A stretch of DNA of 49,751 nucleotides from an uncultured Clostridium sp. (GTDB lineage: Bacteria; Bacillota; Clostridia; TANB77; CAG-508). A program made the translations under genes and the position numbers. Below are positions 1 to 8,455 of the stretch, piece after piece (the stretch's first letter is position 1; each line of letters opens with the position of its first letter). Location: contig CAMNWO010000016.1 in NCBI GenBank assembly GCA_946565805.1, forward strand, positions 1 through 49,751, read 5' to 3'. The notes beneath the pieces were generated by a model. It ran no database searches. It was not told where the DNA came from and saw nothing but the letters and a program-made list of their open reading frames with translations.

Positions 1-80
1 CCGCTTCGGTTTATTCTCTAAAGGATTTTATTGTTTACTTTTCAATGTACTTTTTGTTCCTGCTGTGTGGAACGTTTTGT
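1..80 (-). other. Leader of a transcript leaving the left edge, probably an rRNA operon
   Basis: No open reading frame is visible here. It is the transcribed leader downstream, in the minus direction, of two consensus promoters. The minus strand contains the word TACATTGAAAAG, which resembles the TTGAAAACT-type words found in leaders and spacers of Firmicutes rRNA operons. I infer that a 16S gene begins just beyond base 1. The rRNA itself is not in the window, so this is an inference. Confidence 0.45.
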
Positions 81-109
81 ATTATACTATACCTTTTTTT
101 GTTTGTCAA
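81..109 (-). promoter_or_regulatory. Strong sigma-A promoter P2 (leftward)
   Basis: On the minus strand a perfect TTGACA (104-109) and TATAAT (81-86) are separated by 17 bases. It is the promoter nearest the left edge and probably drives a stable RNA operon outside the window. Confidence 0.8.
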
Positions 110-280
110 CACTTTTTGACAATTTTTTTAAAAAATTTTTTTGAGCTTATTTTACCCTACTTTTAGGTAAAATAAAAAACTAGTAATCACTCTGTTTTTA
201 TTCTATTCATTCTGTTTTATTTTTATTACTAATTCTTAATTTTATTTTTAAAATTTTTGTCTGTTGCTTAGTACTTTTTT

Positions 281-309
281 ATAATATCATGTTTACTTTT
301 TAAAGTCAA
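281..309 (-). promoter_or_regulatory. Sigma-A promoter P1 (leftward), tandem to P2
   Basis: On the minus strand TTGACT (304-309) and TATTAT (281-286) are separated by 17 bases. It lies 200 bases upstream of P2 in very A/T-rich DNA. Two tandem promoters with no gene between them are typical of rRNA operons. The rest of 110-402 shows no gene. Confidence 0.65.
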
Positions 310-402
310 TACTTTTTTCGAAAGTTTTTATGGAAATTTATTCTATTCCTTCTAAGGAATTTGAATATCTATTTTTTTGCATCTCTTCCTATATAAGTTA
401 AT

Positions 403-440
403 AAATAAAAAATCACTAAAAAATTAGTGATTTTTTATTT
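403..440. terminator. Bidirectional hairpin terminator after the DUF2207 gene
   Basis: A 17-bp perfect stem (403-419 with 424-440) has a four-base AAAA loop and A/T-tract flanks, so it can act on either strand. It lies just past the stop codon of the gene at 450 and separates it from the promoters at 81-309. Confidence 0.85.
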
Positions 441-449
441 AACAGGAGA

Positions 450-2334
450 TTACCATGAACCTCCTCCACCTCCTCCAGAACCTCCTCCGGATGATCCACC
501 TCCTGAACTTTCTCCACTATTACTTGATGGACTAGATGACATAGCACTTTGTGCTGATTTCATTGTATCATTCATAAAATGATTAAATTCATGCATACTA
601 AATGTACTATAACCACCATACCAACCTGGAGCTTGCATTGCTATTGTCTCAAATTGACTCATCCAGACCTCTGATACTCCTAGAGCATAAGTATAAGGAA
701 GAATATTATAAAAATACTCTGGATTTTCATTTACTAATGCCTCTAGCTGAGGTTTTTCTGCTGTTTCTAAAAACCTTTTAAATCCCCTTAGTTTTCCTAA
801 TATTTCGTTTCCAAATGGTGTCCTTTTGGGCATTATCTTAGCAAATAATATCAATACTGCAATACTAATTACACCAATAATGTAAGTTATTAAATACACT
901 TCATTTTGAGTTATTGCTGGCAATACTATAAGAGCCCAAGGCATTCCTCCAAACATTCCCCCCCATATTGTTGCAAACAATTTAGGGATTTTTATTGCAC
1001 CTATAAGACTTCCTATCAATACAGTAAATCCTATTCCGTGGAAACAATAATGCAAATAATAATGTTCCTGACTCTCCATATTCAATAACAGGTTTCACTG
1101 TTATTAAAATGAATATAGCAATAATCATTAGTATTAAATATCTTCCTTTACTACTTGCTGATGACTCGAATATCTCATTCTTATTCTCTTTTGAGTTTAT
1201 TCTTGATTTTATTCTATTTAATGTTGTATAGAAATTATCATATAAATCAGCCGAAGTAACAGATATCATATTTACAGAACCAGGTATTCTCCTTTTAAAA
1301 AGCCCATTAAAAAATAACTTTTCATATTCATTATTCCCATCATATTCTTTTATTTTTGTAATTCTAAAACCTTTAGATTTCTTTGATATTCCTTGTGGTT
1401 GTGTTTCTTCAATTTTTAAGTAACCTTGATTTGCTAGATAAATAAGTAATGATATAATTTCTTTTGTATCTACTGAACCATTATATAGAAAACCTACTTC
1501 TGCTGAATTGTACCCATCTGGTGGATAAAATTCTACTGTTTCAACTACTTGTTCATCTTTTCCATATTTTGCCCATAATCTATCTGCGATTAAAATAAAT
1601 ATCGCACATAAAATTATAACAAATATAGAAAACATATCAATATTACTACTTGCTTGAGCGAAATAACCTTCTGGTAAAGTGAGTCTGACTGTTAATGCTT
1701 GTCCTGCATTTAGTGTGTTTATAGTACTTCCTGTAATACTATTTCCATTTACACTATATGTTACATTCGAACTATCTGTTGACCCCATTTCTCCACTCGA
1801 AAAACCTAAAAGTGATTTATCAAAAGATTTAGGCATTGTTATCGTAAAAGATACATTACTTATACTTGTGTCCCATTGATCACCAATTAAGTTAAAATAT
1901 AACTCATCTGCATTTTTCAATGGATCTTTTCCTATATTATATTTATATTTAATAGTATAACTCTGTTTTCCTGTAAGTATTTGATGGGGATTTCCAATTT
2001 TTATCACTTTATACCCGTTTTCATTAGAAGTAGTATATTTTTCACTTACATCAATATCTGTTATTTTAGCCCTATTGTTTGATTTAGATCCATCTGTTCT
2101 AGTAATTGAATTTTTCAGAGGAATCTTTCTATAGATTCCGTGCTTTTCTATATTGAAATATGCAGTAATATTTTCTGTTATGTCAAAAGTATTATCTTCA
2201 TTTACTATCATATTTATATGATAAGATTGTATAGTATATTCATTAGTTTCCATTACTGCTAGTGATTGATTTGGTATTAGCAATATAAAACACATGATGA
2301 TAACCAATATTCCACTCAAAATCTTTTGTTTCAT
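450..2334 (-). CDS. DUF2207-family membrane protein, read through a +1 shift at CGG
   Basis: This encodes a predicted exported membrane protein of 627 residues if one base is skipped. It has an N-terminal signal segment, an extracellular DUF2207 beta domain (about 30-220), a membrane helix (about 235-255), a cytoplasmic part, further helices, and a glycine-rich tail ending SGGGSGGGGGGSW, all in the family's usual order. The frame breaks at codon 433, a CGG (1036-1038). Skipping its C gives Gly and continues as FPGIGFTVLIG into the second reading frame, which runs to the stop at 450. The gene starts 2 bases after lemA with the site AAGGTGG, so they form an operon; LemA/DUF2207 pairs are common. 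The molecular function of DUF2207 is unknown. Confidence 0.85.
1036..1038 (-). other. CGG +1 recoding site in the DUF2207 gene
   Basis: The in-frame codon CGG follows CCA. Skipping base 1038 reads GGA (Gly) and joins the two halves of the protein. It is the only in-frame CGG in this gene. Confidence 0.65.
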
Positions 2335-2335
2335 A

Positions 2336-2884
2336 TTATAAATCCACCTTTACATTATCTTTTTCATCTGTATTTGCCTCAAACATGTTGGCAGAATGAA
2401 ATCCAAACAGATTAGCTATAATATTGCTAGGAAACATTTGAATTTTATTATTAAAAATTCTTACTGTTCCATTATAATATTTTCTACTATTTGCTATTTC
2501 ATCTTCTATTTTGGTTAAATTATGACTTAATTCAATAAAGCTTTGACTCGCTTTTAAGTCTGGATAATTTTCAGAAATAGCCATAATTCTTGATAAGCCT
2601 TGCGTTAACTGTTCATTTACATCGATTTTCTTATCTGCTGACATAGTTTCATAAGTATTTGTTCTTAAATCTGTAATTTTTTCAATAGTTTCTTTTTCGT
2701 GTTTCGCATACCCTTTTACAACTTCAACTAGATTGGGAATTAAGTCCCATCTTTTCTTTAAATATACATCCATTGTTGAAAATGCTTCTTTCACGAAATT
2801 GTTAGATTTTATTAATCCATTATATGTTACAAGAACATATAATAATATTATTATTATTAATCCAATCATTATATATAATATCAT
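2336..2884 (-). CDS. lemA: LemA family membrane protein
   Basis: This is a 182-residue LemA protein with an N-terminal membrane anchor (about 1-20) and then the helical LemA domain, including YNGLIKSNNFVKEAFS and the conserved KKRWDLIPNLVE stretch. I place the start at the ATG at 2884 rather than the in-frame ATG at 2899, because GGGAGA lies seven bases upstream of the former and nothing convincing precedes the latter. It is co-transcribed with the downstream DUF2207 gene. LemA proteins are widespread surface-anchored helical proteins; in bacteria their role is not settled. Confidence 0.93.
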   Translation of the reverse strand: MILYIMIGLIIIILLYVLVTYNGLIKSNNFVKEAFSTMDVYLKKRWDLIPNLVEVVKGYAKHEKETIEKITDLRTNTYETMSADKKIDVNEQLTQGLSRIMAISENYPDLKASQSFIELSHNLTKIEDEIANSRKYYNGTVRIFNNKIQMFPSNIIANLFGFHSANMFEANTDEKDNVKVDL

Positions 2885-3049
2885 TGTAAATTCTCCCATT
2901 TAATATCTTTATATTTTTTCAGAAGCATATATAGTTTTGAATAACATAGAAATTTCCAAATCTTTATAGCTCATACCTTTTTCAAATAGTAATTTTATAA
3001 TAACATATTTCAATTTTTTTATCAATAATTTTTACATTGCATTTTTATT

Positions 3050-3283
3050 TTAAATTTCTACTAATATTAAATCATCTCCTATACACTTAATATTTTGCCA
3101 TGGTATTACAATTTCATTATTTTGAGAAAAAATATTTAATACCTTATTACTTCCAGGAACGATAATGGATGTTATTGTTCCCGTTTCTAAATCTGCACAT
3201 ACATCTTGTACATAACCTAATCTTTTTCCATTCTTAATGTTCACCACTTCTTTGTGTTTAAAATCTAAACCTTTATCTTGCAT
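3050..3283 (-). CDS. ylmC: YlmC/YmxH family sporulation protein (PRC-barrel)
   Basis: A 77-residue protein with a single PRC-barrel fold: it opens with KHKEVVNIKNGKRLGYVQD and continues with an acidic LETGTI turn and IPWQNIKCIG. The start is the ATG at 3283, which has AAAGGAG eight bases upstream; an upstream in-frame start at 3325 would lie in the leader. The gene follows sigG in transcription order, the usual place for ylmC/ymxH in Clostridia. Its exact role in sporulation is unknown. The 150 bases between this gene and lemA hold nothing I can identify. Confidence 0.88.
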   Translation of the reverse strand: MQDKGLDFKHKEVVNIKNGKRLGYVQDVCADLETGTITSIIVPGSNKVLNIFSQNNEIVIPWQNIKCIGDDLILVEI

Positions 3284-3414
3284 TTTTCTTTCTCCTTTTA
3301 CTTTCTTCTTATTATATATATTCATTTTTGGCTTTATTATTTCTTATTTTAACTGTAAATCCTTCTAAAATTTTAGCGGTACTTCTTTCTAATATTGATG
3401 TATAATGCAAAAAT

Positions 3415-3447
3415 AGTAAATACCAAGTTTTATTCTTGGTATTTACT
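3415..3447 (-). terminator. Terminator after sigG
   Basis: A 13-bp perfect stem (3415-3427 with 3435-3447) has a seven-base loop and is followed on the minus strand by ATTTTT. It lies 14 bases past the sigG stop. Confidence 0.85.
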
Positions 3448-3460
3448 ACAACATTTCTAA

Positions 3461-4237
3461 TTATTTATAAAATCTCTTTATATGAACAATAGCACTTTTT
3501 TCTAGCCTAGAAACCTGCGCCTGTGAAATTCCAATTTCATCAGCGACTTCCATTTGAGTTCTTCCATCAAAAAATCGTTTTAGAACAATCATTCTTTCTT
3601 TCTCGTTCAATTTTTCTAAGGCTCCTTCAATTGCCATCCTTTCTGTCCACATTTCATCTGTATTTTTGCTATCTTTTACTTGGTCCATTACATAAATACT
3701 TTCGGCACCATCGTTATACACTGGTTCTTGTAAAGATACAGGATCTTGTATGGCATCAAAACTAAAAGCAATATCTTCTTTCTCTACTCCCAATTCCTTT
3801 GCAATTTCATCTATCTTGGGCTCCCTTCCATTTTCTTTTGTATACCTTTCTTTAAACTGAATAGCCTTGTAGGCTAAATCCCTTACTGACCTACTCACTC
3901 TTATACTGTTGTTATCTCTTAAATATCGTTTTACTTCTCCTATTATCATTGGTACGGCATAAGTACTAAATTGTACATTTTGACTCAAGTCAAAATTATC
4001 AATTGCTTTAATTAACCCTACACACCCTACTTGGAACAAGTCATCTGCTGATTCTCCTCTTCCATAAAATCTTTGTATTACACTTAATACTAGTCTTAAA
4101 TTTCCATTGATAAATGTTGTTCTTGCTTCGTCATCTCCTGCTTTTATTTTTACAAATAGTTCTTCTTTTTCTTCTCTACTTAATATTGGTAATTTGGATG
4201 TGTTTACACCACATATTTCTACTTTGTTGTTTAACAA
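3461..4237 (-). CDS. sigG: RNA polymerase sporulation sigma factor SigG
   Basis: Late forespore sigma factor, 258 residues, full length for the family. The N-terminus KVEICGVNTSKLP is a SigG hallmark. Region 2 follows with NLRLVLSVIQRF, DLFQVGCVGLIKAIDNFD and FSTYAVPMIIGE, and region 4 has the helix-turn-helix EVADEIGISQAQVSRLEKSA. The start codon is TTG at 4237, nine bases after AGGAGG; no ATG fits. In most relatives sigG lies directly after sigE, but here a two-gene insertion (4322-5318) separates them. The gene contains no in-frame CGG and its region 4 is intact, unlike sigE. Confidence 0.96.
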   Translation of the reverse strand: MLNNKVEICGVNTSKLPILSREEKEELFVKIKAGDDEARTTFINGNLRLVLSVIQRFYGRGESADDLFQVGCVGLIKAIDNFDLSQNVQFSTYAVPMIIGEVKRYLRDNNSIRVSRSVRDLAYKAIQFKERYTKENGREPKIDEIAKELGVEKEDIAFSFDAIQDPVSLQEPVYNDGAESIYVMDQVKDSKNTDEMWTERMAIEGALEKLNEKERMIVLKRFFDGRTQMEVADEIGISQAQVSRLEKSAIVHIKRFYK

Positions 4238-4313
4238 AAGAAAAACCTCCTATAAAATTTACTTATTGTAAGTATTTCCAAATTTGGTTTTTCTTATACA
4301 CTTATAAAAGTTA

Positions 4314-4338
4314 AACTGCTTTCATTCTGAAAGCAGTT
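4314..4338 (-). terminator. Terminator at the 3' end of the inserted minus-strand gene
   Basis: An 11-bp perfect stem (4314-4324 with 4328-4338) with a three-base loop overlaps the stop codon. On the minus strand it is followed by the T-rich TTTAACTTTTA. Confidence 0.7.
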
Positions 4339-4936
4339 CACTTATTTTGGAGTATCTTTCTTTTGCCAGTTTTATAAAAAAATCTTTTACCTTTTCCTGC
4401 TGATTTTGTGGCGTATTATCTATACTTCTCTGCCTGATGGCGTTAAAGATAACATCATCCACTATCAGTTCTACAATCGCCTTTTTCAAAAGCTTATCCA
4501 GTATTCCTACTGACATTTCTTCTGCTTCGGCAAATTCTTTTTTGCTTACTGGTGAGTAAGCAAAGTTTACGGCTAAATTCTCAATCTCTTTCTCTGTATA
4601 AAAAGAAAGAATGTAGTCCTGCCGTTTCTGTCTCATTTCAGCATAGTGTTTCCTTGTTGTCAGCCCTGCTTCTACAGCATGAGCTTTTTGGTTTTTCAAA
4701 GCTTTTGCTTCCATCTTTCTTACGGTTTCGTCTGAAACCCAATTACATACAATGGCAGTTTCCAATATCTTATAAAAACAACTTGCACTGATATCATACT
4801 CTTTCATAAAATACGAACGTGCAAATTCTTCATTTGAATTGGCATACTTTTCTGCAATTTCGATACAAAAACTTTTGAACTCCTTAGCCGGCATTGATTT
4901 TTTTATTTTGGTAAAACTCCGTCCTTTTTTCTCCAT
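4322..4936 (-). CDS. Hypothetical protein in an insertion between sigG and sigE
   Basis: I do not recognise this 204-residue protein. It is soluble, lysine/glutamate-rich and mostly helical; the segment SFCIEIAEKYANSNEEFARS followed by KEYDISASCFYKILE looks like a helix-turn-helix DNA-binding fold. Codon use differs from its neighbours (more G/C-ending codons). It contains two in-frame CGG codons (4919-4921, codon 6; 4622-4624), whereas native genes have none outside recoding sites. If CGG shifts the frame here as it appears to elsewhere, translation would stop five codons after codon 6. It is probably recently transferred. It shares a divergent promoter region with the gene at 5109. Confidence 0.7.
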   Translation of the reverse strand: MEKKGRSFTKIKKSMPAKEFKSFCIEIAEKYANSNEEFARSYFMKEYDISASCFYKILETAIVCNWVSDETVRKMEAKALKNQKAHAVEAGLTTRKHYAEMRQKRQDYILSFYTEKEIENLAVNFAYSPVSKKEFAEAEEMSVGILDKLLKKAIVELIVDDVIFNAIRQRSIDNTPQNQQEKVKDFFIKLAKERYSKISELLSE

Positions 4937-4988
4937 AATCTTTCCTCCATTTGGATTCTATTTCATGGTTTACAAGTTTCTATCTAAA

Positions 4989-5018
4989 ATTATATCATAT
5001 TAACATAATTTTGTCCAA
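4989..5018 (-). promoter_or_regulatory. Probable promoter of the inserted minus-strand gene
   Basis: On the minus strand TTGGAC (5013-5018) and TATAAT (4989-4994) are separated by 18 bases, upstream of the site TGGAGG that precedes the start at 4936. Confidence 0.5.
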
Positions 5019-5032
5019 TTCCTTCCTTTTTC

Positions 5033-5061
5033 TTGTTTTTTTCAATAACCTATGTTATAAT
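5033..5061 (+). promoter_or_regulatory. Probable promoter of the small inserted plus-strand gene
   Basis: TTGTTT (5033-5038) and TATAAT (5056-5061) are separated by 17 bases. It lies back to back with the leftward promoter, so the two inserted genes diverge from a shared control region. Confidence 0.55.
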
Positions 5062-5108
5062 CCAATTACTGATACTATTTGTAAAGTTTCTGTAAGGAGG
5101 ATTCCACT

Positions 5109-5318
5109 ATGAATAAGGCTTATGAATTCAAGGTAGAGCCTGATTTCATTCCTAGAGGACTTTCGATTCTTCGTAGAAATCGTTTTTCATCCTCTGGTAA
5201 TTGGCATCGGGTAGGTCGGATTAGCGATACAAAAGTTATCACTTTTTATCGTAATGTTTCTAACCAAAGTGAACAGGACGAGATTTTAGAATTTCTCCGT
5301 CAGGAAAATTTGTTATAA
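5109..5318 (+). CDS. Small hypothetical protein in the sigG-sigE insertion
   Basis: A 69-residue protein that I do not recognise. It has a clear ribosome site (AAGGAGG), a promoter and its own terminator, so it is a complete gene unit. It is on the plus strand against the local direction. It uses CGG for arginine twice in 69 codons (5208-5210 and 5217-5219), in WHRVGRIS. Under the +1 rule seen in native genes, the first CGG would be followed by GGG and then TAG, giving immediate termination. Its composition and orientation suggest that it arrived together with the gene at 4322. Confidence 0.65.
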   Translation: MNKAYEFKVEPDFIPRGLSILRRNRFSSSGNWHRVGRISDTKVITFYRNVSNQSEQDEILEFLRQENLL

Positions 5319-5343
5319 AAGAGGGGCATTCCCCCTCTTTTAT
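5315..5343. terminator. Bidirectional terminator between convergent genes
   Basis: A 12-bp perfect stem (5315-5326 with 5332-5343) has a GC-rich top and A/T flanks. It overlaps the stop codons of both the gene at 5109 and the restored sigE frame (stop at 5340-5342). Confidence 0.85.
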
Positions 5344-6078
5344 CCTATTTTACTAGCAATTTCTTTTTTCATTTTTCCTATAATCTTCTTTTCGAGTCTT
5401 GATATGTAACTTTGTGAAATCCCGCAACTCATCTGCCACCTCTTTTTGTGTCTTTTCTTTTCCAGTTTGAAAACCAAATCTCATTTCCATGATATCTTTT
5501 TCTCTATGATTTAATTTGCTAATAGAAGCACGCAAAAGTGATTTATCGACTTCGTCTTCTAAATTTCTAGAAGTAATATCTGGTTCTGTTCCTAATATAT
5601 CAGAAAGAAGCAATTCATTTCCATCTCCATCTTTGTTTAATGGCTCATCAATTGAAACTTCTCCTTTTATTTTGTTATTTTTTCGCAAATACATCAAGAT
5701 TTCATTTTCAATACATCTAGAGGCATAAGTCGCTAATTTAATTTTTTTATCCGAATTAAATGTATTAACCCCTTTCATCAATCCAATTGTCCCAATTGAT
5801 ATCAAATCTTCTATTCCTATTCCTGTATTTTCAAACTTTTTAGCAATATAAACAACCAATCTTAAATTTCTTTCTACTAACTTTTGTCTAACTGCTAAAT
5901 TATCTTCTTGATTTAACTGTTCTATTAGTTCCGCTTCCTCTTCTGGAGGTAATGGTGGCGGAAGAGTTTGACTTCCTGCTATATAAAAAATCGGTAAATA
6001 TTCTATTTCATCCTTTTCATTGATATGTTTCGCACAAATTGTATTAATTCCATTTTTTACAAACTCAAAAATATTCAT
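5340..6078 (-). CDS. sigE: Sporulation sigma factor SigE, frame broken at CGG in region 4.2
   Basis: Early mother-cell sigma factor. It has a pro-sequence of about 30-35 residues, then [17 protein letters not shown], region 2 ([52 protein letters not shown]) and region 4. Codon 219 is CGG (5422-5424), just at the recognition helix. Read straight, the protein ends in unrelated sequence at 5353. Skipping one C gives Gly and the conserved [18 protein letters not shown], ending at 5340 with 245 residues (about 239 in B. subtilis). It has a strong site, AAAGGAGG, before the ATG. It is preceded by spoIIGA, which cleaves the pro-sequence, with a 54-bp palindrome between them. Either frameshifting makes it functional or the gene is broken. 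Confidence 0.93.
5422..5424 (-). other. CGG +1 recoding site in sigE
   Basis: CGG follows TTG. Skipping base 5424 reads GGG (Gly), the invariant glycine of the helix-turn-helix [12 protein letters not shown]. Two further ccg trinucleotides inside the gene (5751, 5931) are out of frame. Confidence 0.7.
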
Positions 6079-6099
6079 TTTCTCCTCCTTTCTCTACTA

Positions 6100-6246
6100 A
6101 AGTTGCCAACGGTTCCGAGGTTGCCAATGGTTCCGGGTTTATTTGGCAACTTTTAATAATTTCGCTTACTATTTCTATTAAAGACCTAGTCTAAAGTTGC
6201 CAAATAAACCCGGAACCATTGGCAACCTCGGAACCGTTGGCAACTT
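6100..6246. repeat. 54-bp perfect inverted repeat between spoIIGA and sigE
   Basis: The arms 6100-6153 and 6193-6246 are perfectly complementary around a 39-base A/T-rich spacer. Each arm holds two tandem 18-base units, GTTGCCAACGGTTCCGAG and GTTGCCAATGGTTCCGGG, and closes with TTTGGCAACT, so each arm also begins and ends with complementary words. It starts within two bases of the spoIIGA stop and ends about ten bases before the sigE ribosome site, so the spoIIGA-sigE mRNA should fold into a very long hairpin. It is much more G/C-rich than its surroundings. Confidence 0.95.
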
Positions 6247-6247
6247 C

Positions 6248-7135
6248 TTAGATTAACTCTATTCCTATCAGCGCTCTGTACTCTCCTCTTTTAGTTAACG
6301 ATTTATTATAAATTCCAACTATTACATTTTCTTTTTTTTCTTGTTTTTCTTCATCCCTTATTTTAATGCTGTTAGCTCTTATTCCTAATAACATCCCATT
6401 TTGTTTTCCTAAAGAAGAAAATGGGATACATTTTAACTTAGCTATGTATTCTTCCTTAACTTCTTCACTTACACTATTAAAGTCACCTCCCAATAACTCA
6501 TCTAAATGATTTAAAATTTCTTTTGGTATACAATCGTATAAAAGTGTATGTTCTACCACAATAACAGGTGTATTGGTTATTGGCTCTTTTAATAAATTTC
6601 CCGTATCAATCATTGCTGTTGTTTTTACTTTTTTCCCATTTAGCTCTATTTCTATCTCGCAAAACATATCCTTTTTGGTAATTTTAGTTTTTACAACTGT
6701 AAAAGCAGTCATAATAATAACAAAAGCTATAATGGCTCCTAATAAAATGGTTTTTAATGGATAAGTTCCTAGGAACAATCCATTTTTCATTAATATTTCT
6801 TGCGGTTTTACAATATAAATAAGGGCAAATGCTGCTCCTCCAAATACAAAAGAAGTTAAATAAAATATTAGGAGAACTTTCCACATTTTTTTCATTGTTT
6901 GTGGATTAAAGGCAACATATATGATTACAATGGATAATATTATTTTTAAAATCATACTAGAATAGATTTCCAAAATAGATAAATAGGATACAACTGAATA
7001 AATTGCTCCTAATAAACTGGCAAATAATAACCTTATTGTTTTTATCTTTTCTTTTAAAATCAAACCAGTCGCTAATAAAATAATAAAATTCATCATTAAG
7101 TTTTCCATTAATACTACATCAATATAAATAGTCAT
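6248..7135 (-). CDS. spoIIGA: Sporulation sigma-E factor processing peptidase SpoIIGA
   Basis: Membrane aspartic protease that activates pro-SigE after asymmetric division. The 295-residue protein has five N-terminal membrane helices (about 1-155), then a cytoplasmic protease domain with the catalytic AMIDTGNLLKEP (Asp-Thr-Gly, near 176) and a C-terminal RGEYRALIGIELI. Length and order match the family. The start is the ATG at 7135 after AGGTGATGGT. It is transcribed just ahead of its substrate gene sigE, with a large palindrome in the 169-base gap. No in-frame CGG is present. Confidence 0.95.
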   Translation of the reverse strand: MTIYIDVVLMENLMMNFIILLATGLILKEKIKTIRLLFASLLGAIYSVVSYLSILEIYSSMILKIILSIVIIYVAFNPQTMKKMWKVLLIFYLTSFVFGGAAFALIYIVKPQEILMKNGLFLGTYPLKTILLGAIIAFVIIMTAFTVVKTKITKKDMFCEIEIELNGKKVKTTAMIDTGNLLKEPITNTPVIVVEHTLLYDCIPKEILNHLDELLGGDFNSVSEEVKEEYIAKLKCIPFSSLGKQNGMLLGIRANSIKIRDEEKQEKKENVIVGIYNKSLTKRGEYRALIGIELI

Positions 7136-7199
7136 ACCATCACCTGTATGACTATTATAATCTCTTCTTTTTAAAAAAGCTGTCTTTTCTTATTGGCGA

Positions 7200-7239
7200 A
7201 AAAAAGAAATAATCGAGTTTTTTCGATTATTTCTTTTTT
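7200..7239 (-). terminator. Terminator after ftsZ
   Basis: A 17-bp perfect stem (7200-7216 with 7223-7239) with a six-base loop; its A/T-rich lower stem gives a T tract on the minus strand. It ends the division-gene transcript before spoIIGA. Confidence 0.85.
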
Positions 7240-7241
7240 AA

Positions 7242-8366
7242 TTACATATTCTTATTTCTATTCTTTCTTAGGAAAGATGGAATGTCTAAATCGTTTTGTG
7301 CTGAGCTTGTGTCTGTGCTAGCTGGTATAGAATTGATTTTCTTTTCCCAAGTTTTTGATACGATATTGTCTACTCCAATACTTGAAATTGGCTCATTCTT
7401 TTCAAATCCTGTTGCAATAACGGTGATTTGAATTTCGTCTGTCATATTTGGATCAGTTACTGTACCAAAGATAATGTTTGCTTCTGGGTCTACACTTCTT
7501 TGTACTAATTCAGCTGCTGTGTTTACTTCATGTAGTCCTAAGTCTTCTCCACCTGTAATATTGATAATTACACCTTTTGCTCCTTCAATTGATGTTTCTA
7601 ATAGTGGACTTTGGATGGCTTCTTTAGCTGCATCTTCTGCTCTGTTTTCTCCTGATGCTTTTCCAACTCCCATGTGTGCCATTCCTTGGTTTAACATGAT
7701 TGTTTTTACATCTGCAAAGTCTAAGTTTACAAGTCCTGGTATTGCAATTAAGTCTGAAATTCCTTGTACACCTTGTCTTAAAATATCGTCTGCCATTTTG
7801 AATGCTTCGATTATAGATGTCTTTCTATCAATAATTTGTAATAATTTGTCGTTTGGTATTACTACTAAAGTATCTACTTTTCCTTTTAAGCTTTCAATTC
7901 CTCTTTCTGCTTGTGAAAGTCTTTTCTTTCCTTCAAAAGTAAATGGTTTCGTAACAACTCCTATGGTTAAAATTCCCATTTCTTTTGCTGTTGTTGCAAC
8001 AATTGGTGCAGCACCTGTACCTGTTCCTCCACCCATTCCGGCAGTAACGAATACCATGTCTGCTCCTCTTAATACTTCTGAGATTTCAGCTTTGCTTTCT
8101 TCTGCTGATTGTGCTCCAATATCTGGGTTTGCTCCAGCTCCTAATCCTCTTGTTATTTTTTCCCCTATTTGTATTTTGGTATTTGCTTTTGATGTTTGTA
8201 AAGCTTGTCTATCTGTGTTAACAGCAATGAAATCAACACCTTTAATTCCCATATCAATCATTCGATTAACAGCGTTGTTTCCTGCTCCTCCAACACCTAT
8301 AACTTTAATGGTAGCTGTTCCATCCATCATTGCAATATTATTACTATCATCATTGTAATCCATCAT
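7242..8366 (-). CDS. ftsZ: Cell division protein FtsZ
   Basis: Tubulin-like GTPase that forms the division ring. The 374-residue protein has the N-terminal [13 protein letters not shown] nucleotide loop, the tubulin signature [15 protein letters not shown] (about 105-119), [11 protein letters not shown], and a short linker with the FtsA-binding C-terminal peptide [11 protein letters not shown]. The start is the first of two consecutive ATG codons, eight bases after GGGAGG. It follows ftsA by 89 bases. The gene contains no in-frame CGG. Confidence 0.98.
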   Translation of the reverse strand: MMDYNDDSNNIAMMDGTATIKVIGVGGAGNNAVNRMIDMGIKGVDFIAVNTDRQALQTSKANTKIQIGEKITRGLGAGANPDIGAQSAEESKAEISEVLRGADMVFVTAGMGGGTGTGAAPIVATTAKEMGILTIGVVTKPFTFEGKKRLSQAERGIESLKGKVDTLVVIPNDKLLQIIDRKTSIIEAFKMADDILRQGVQGISDLIAIPGLVNLDFADVKTIMLNQGMAHMGVGKASGENRAEDAAKEAIQSPLLETSIEGAKGVIINITGGEDLGLHEVNTAAELVQRSVDPEANIIFGTVTDPNMTDEIQITVIATGFEKNEPISSIGVDNIVSKTWEKKINSIPASTDTSSAQNDLDIPSFLRKNRNKNM

Positions 8367-8455
8367 TTAGTTTTCCTCCCTTTAAACTTATATATTCGTT
8401 ATCCGCAATTCCTTCGTTCAAACGGCTAACTTAAAAATTAATAACTTGATTGTTT

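Noticed and set aside
6100..6246. CRISPR array from the repeated GTTGCCAA units
   Set aside because: There are only two tandem units per arm with no spacers of constant length, and the arms are inverted copies.
7474..8358. A 294-residue plus-strand ORF opposite ftsZ
   Set aside because: It is the complement of ftsZ codons, with a serine/proline-rich meaningless translation and no ribosome site.
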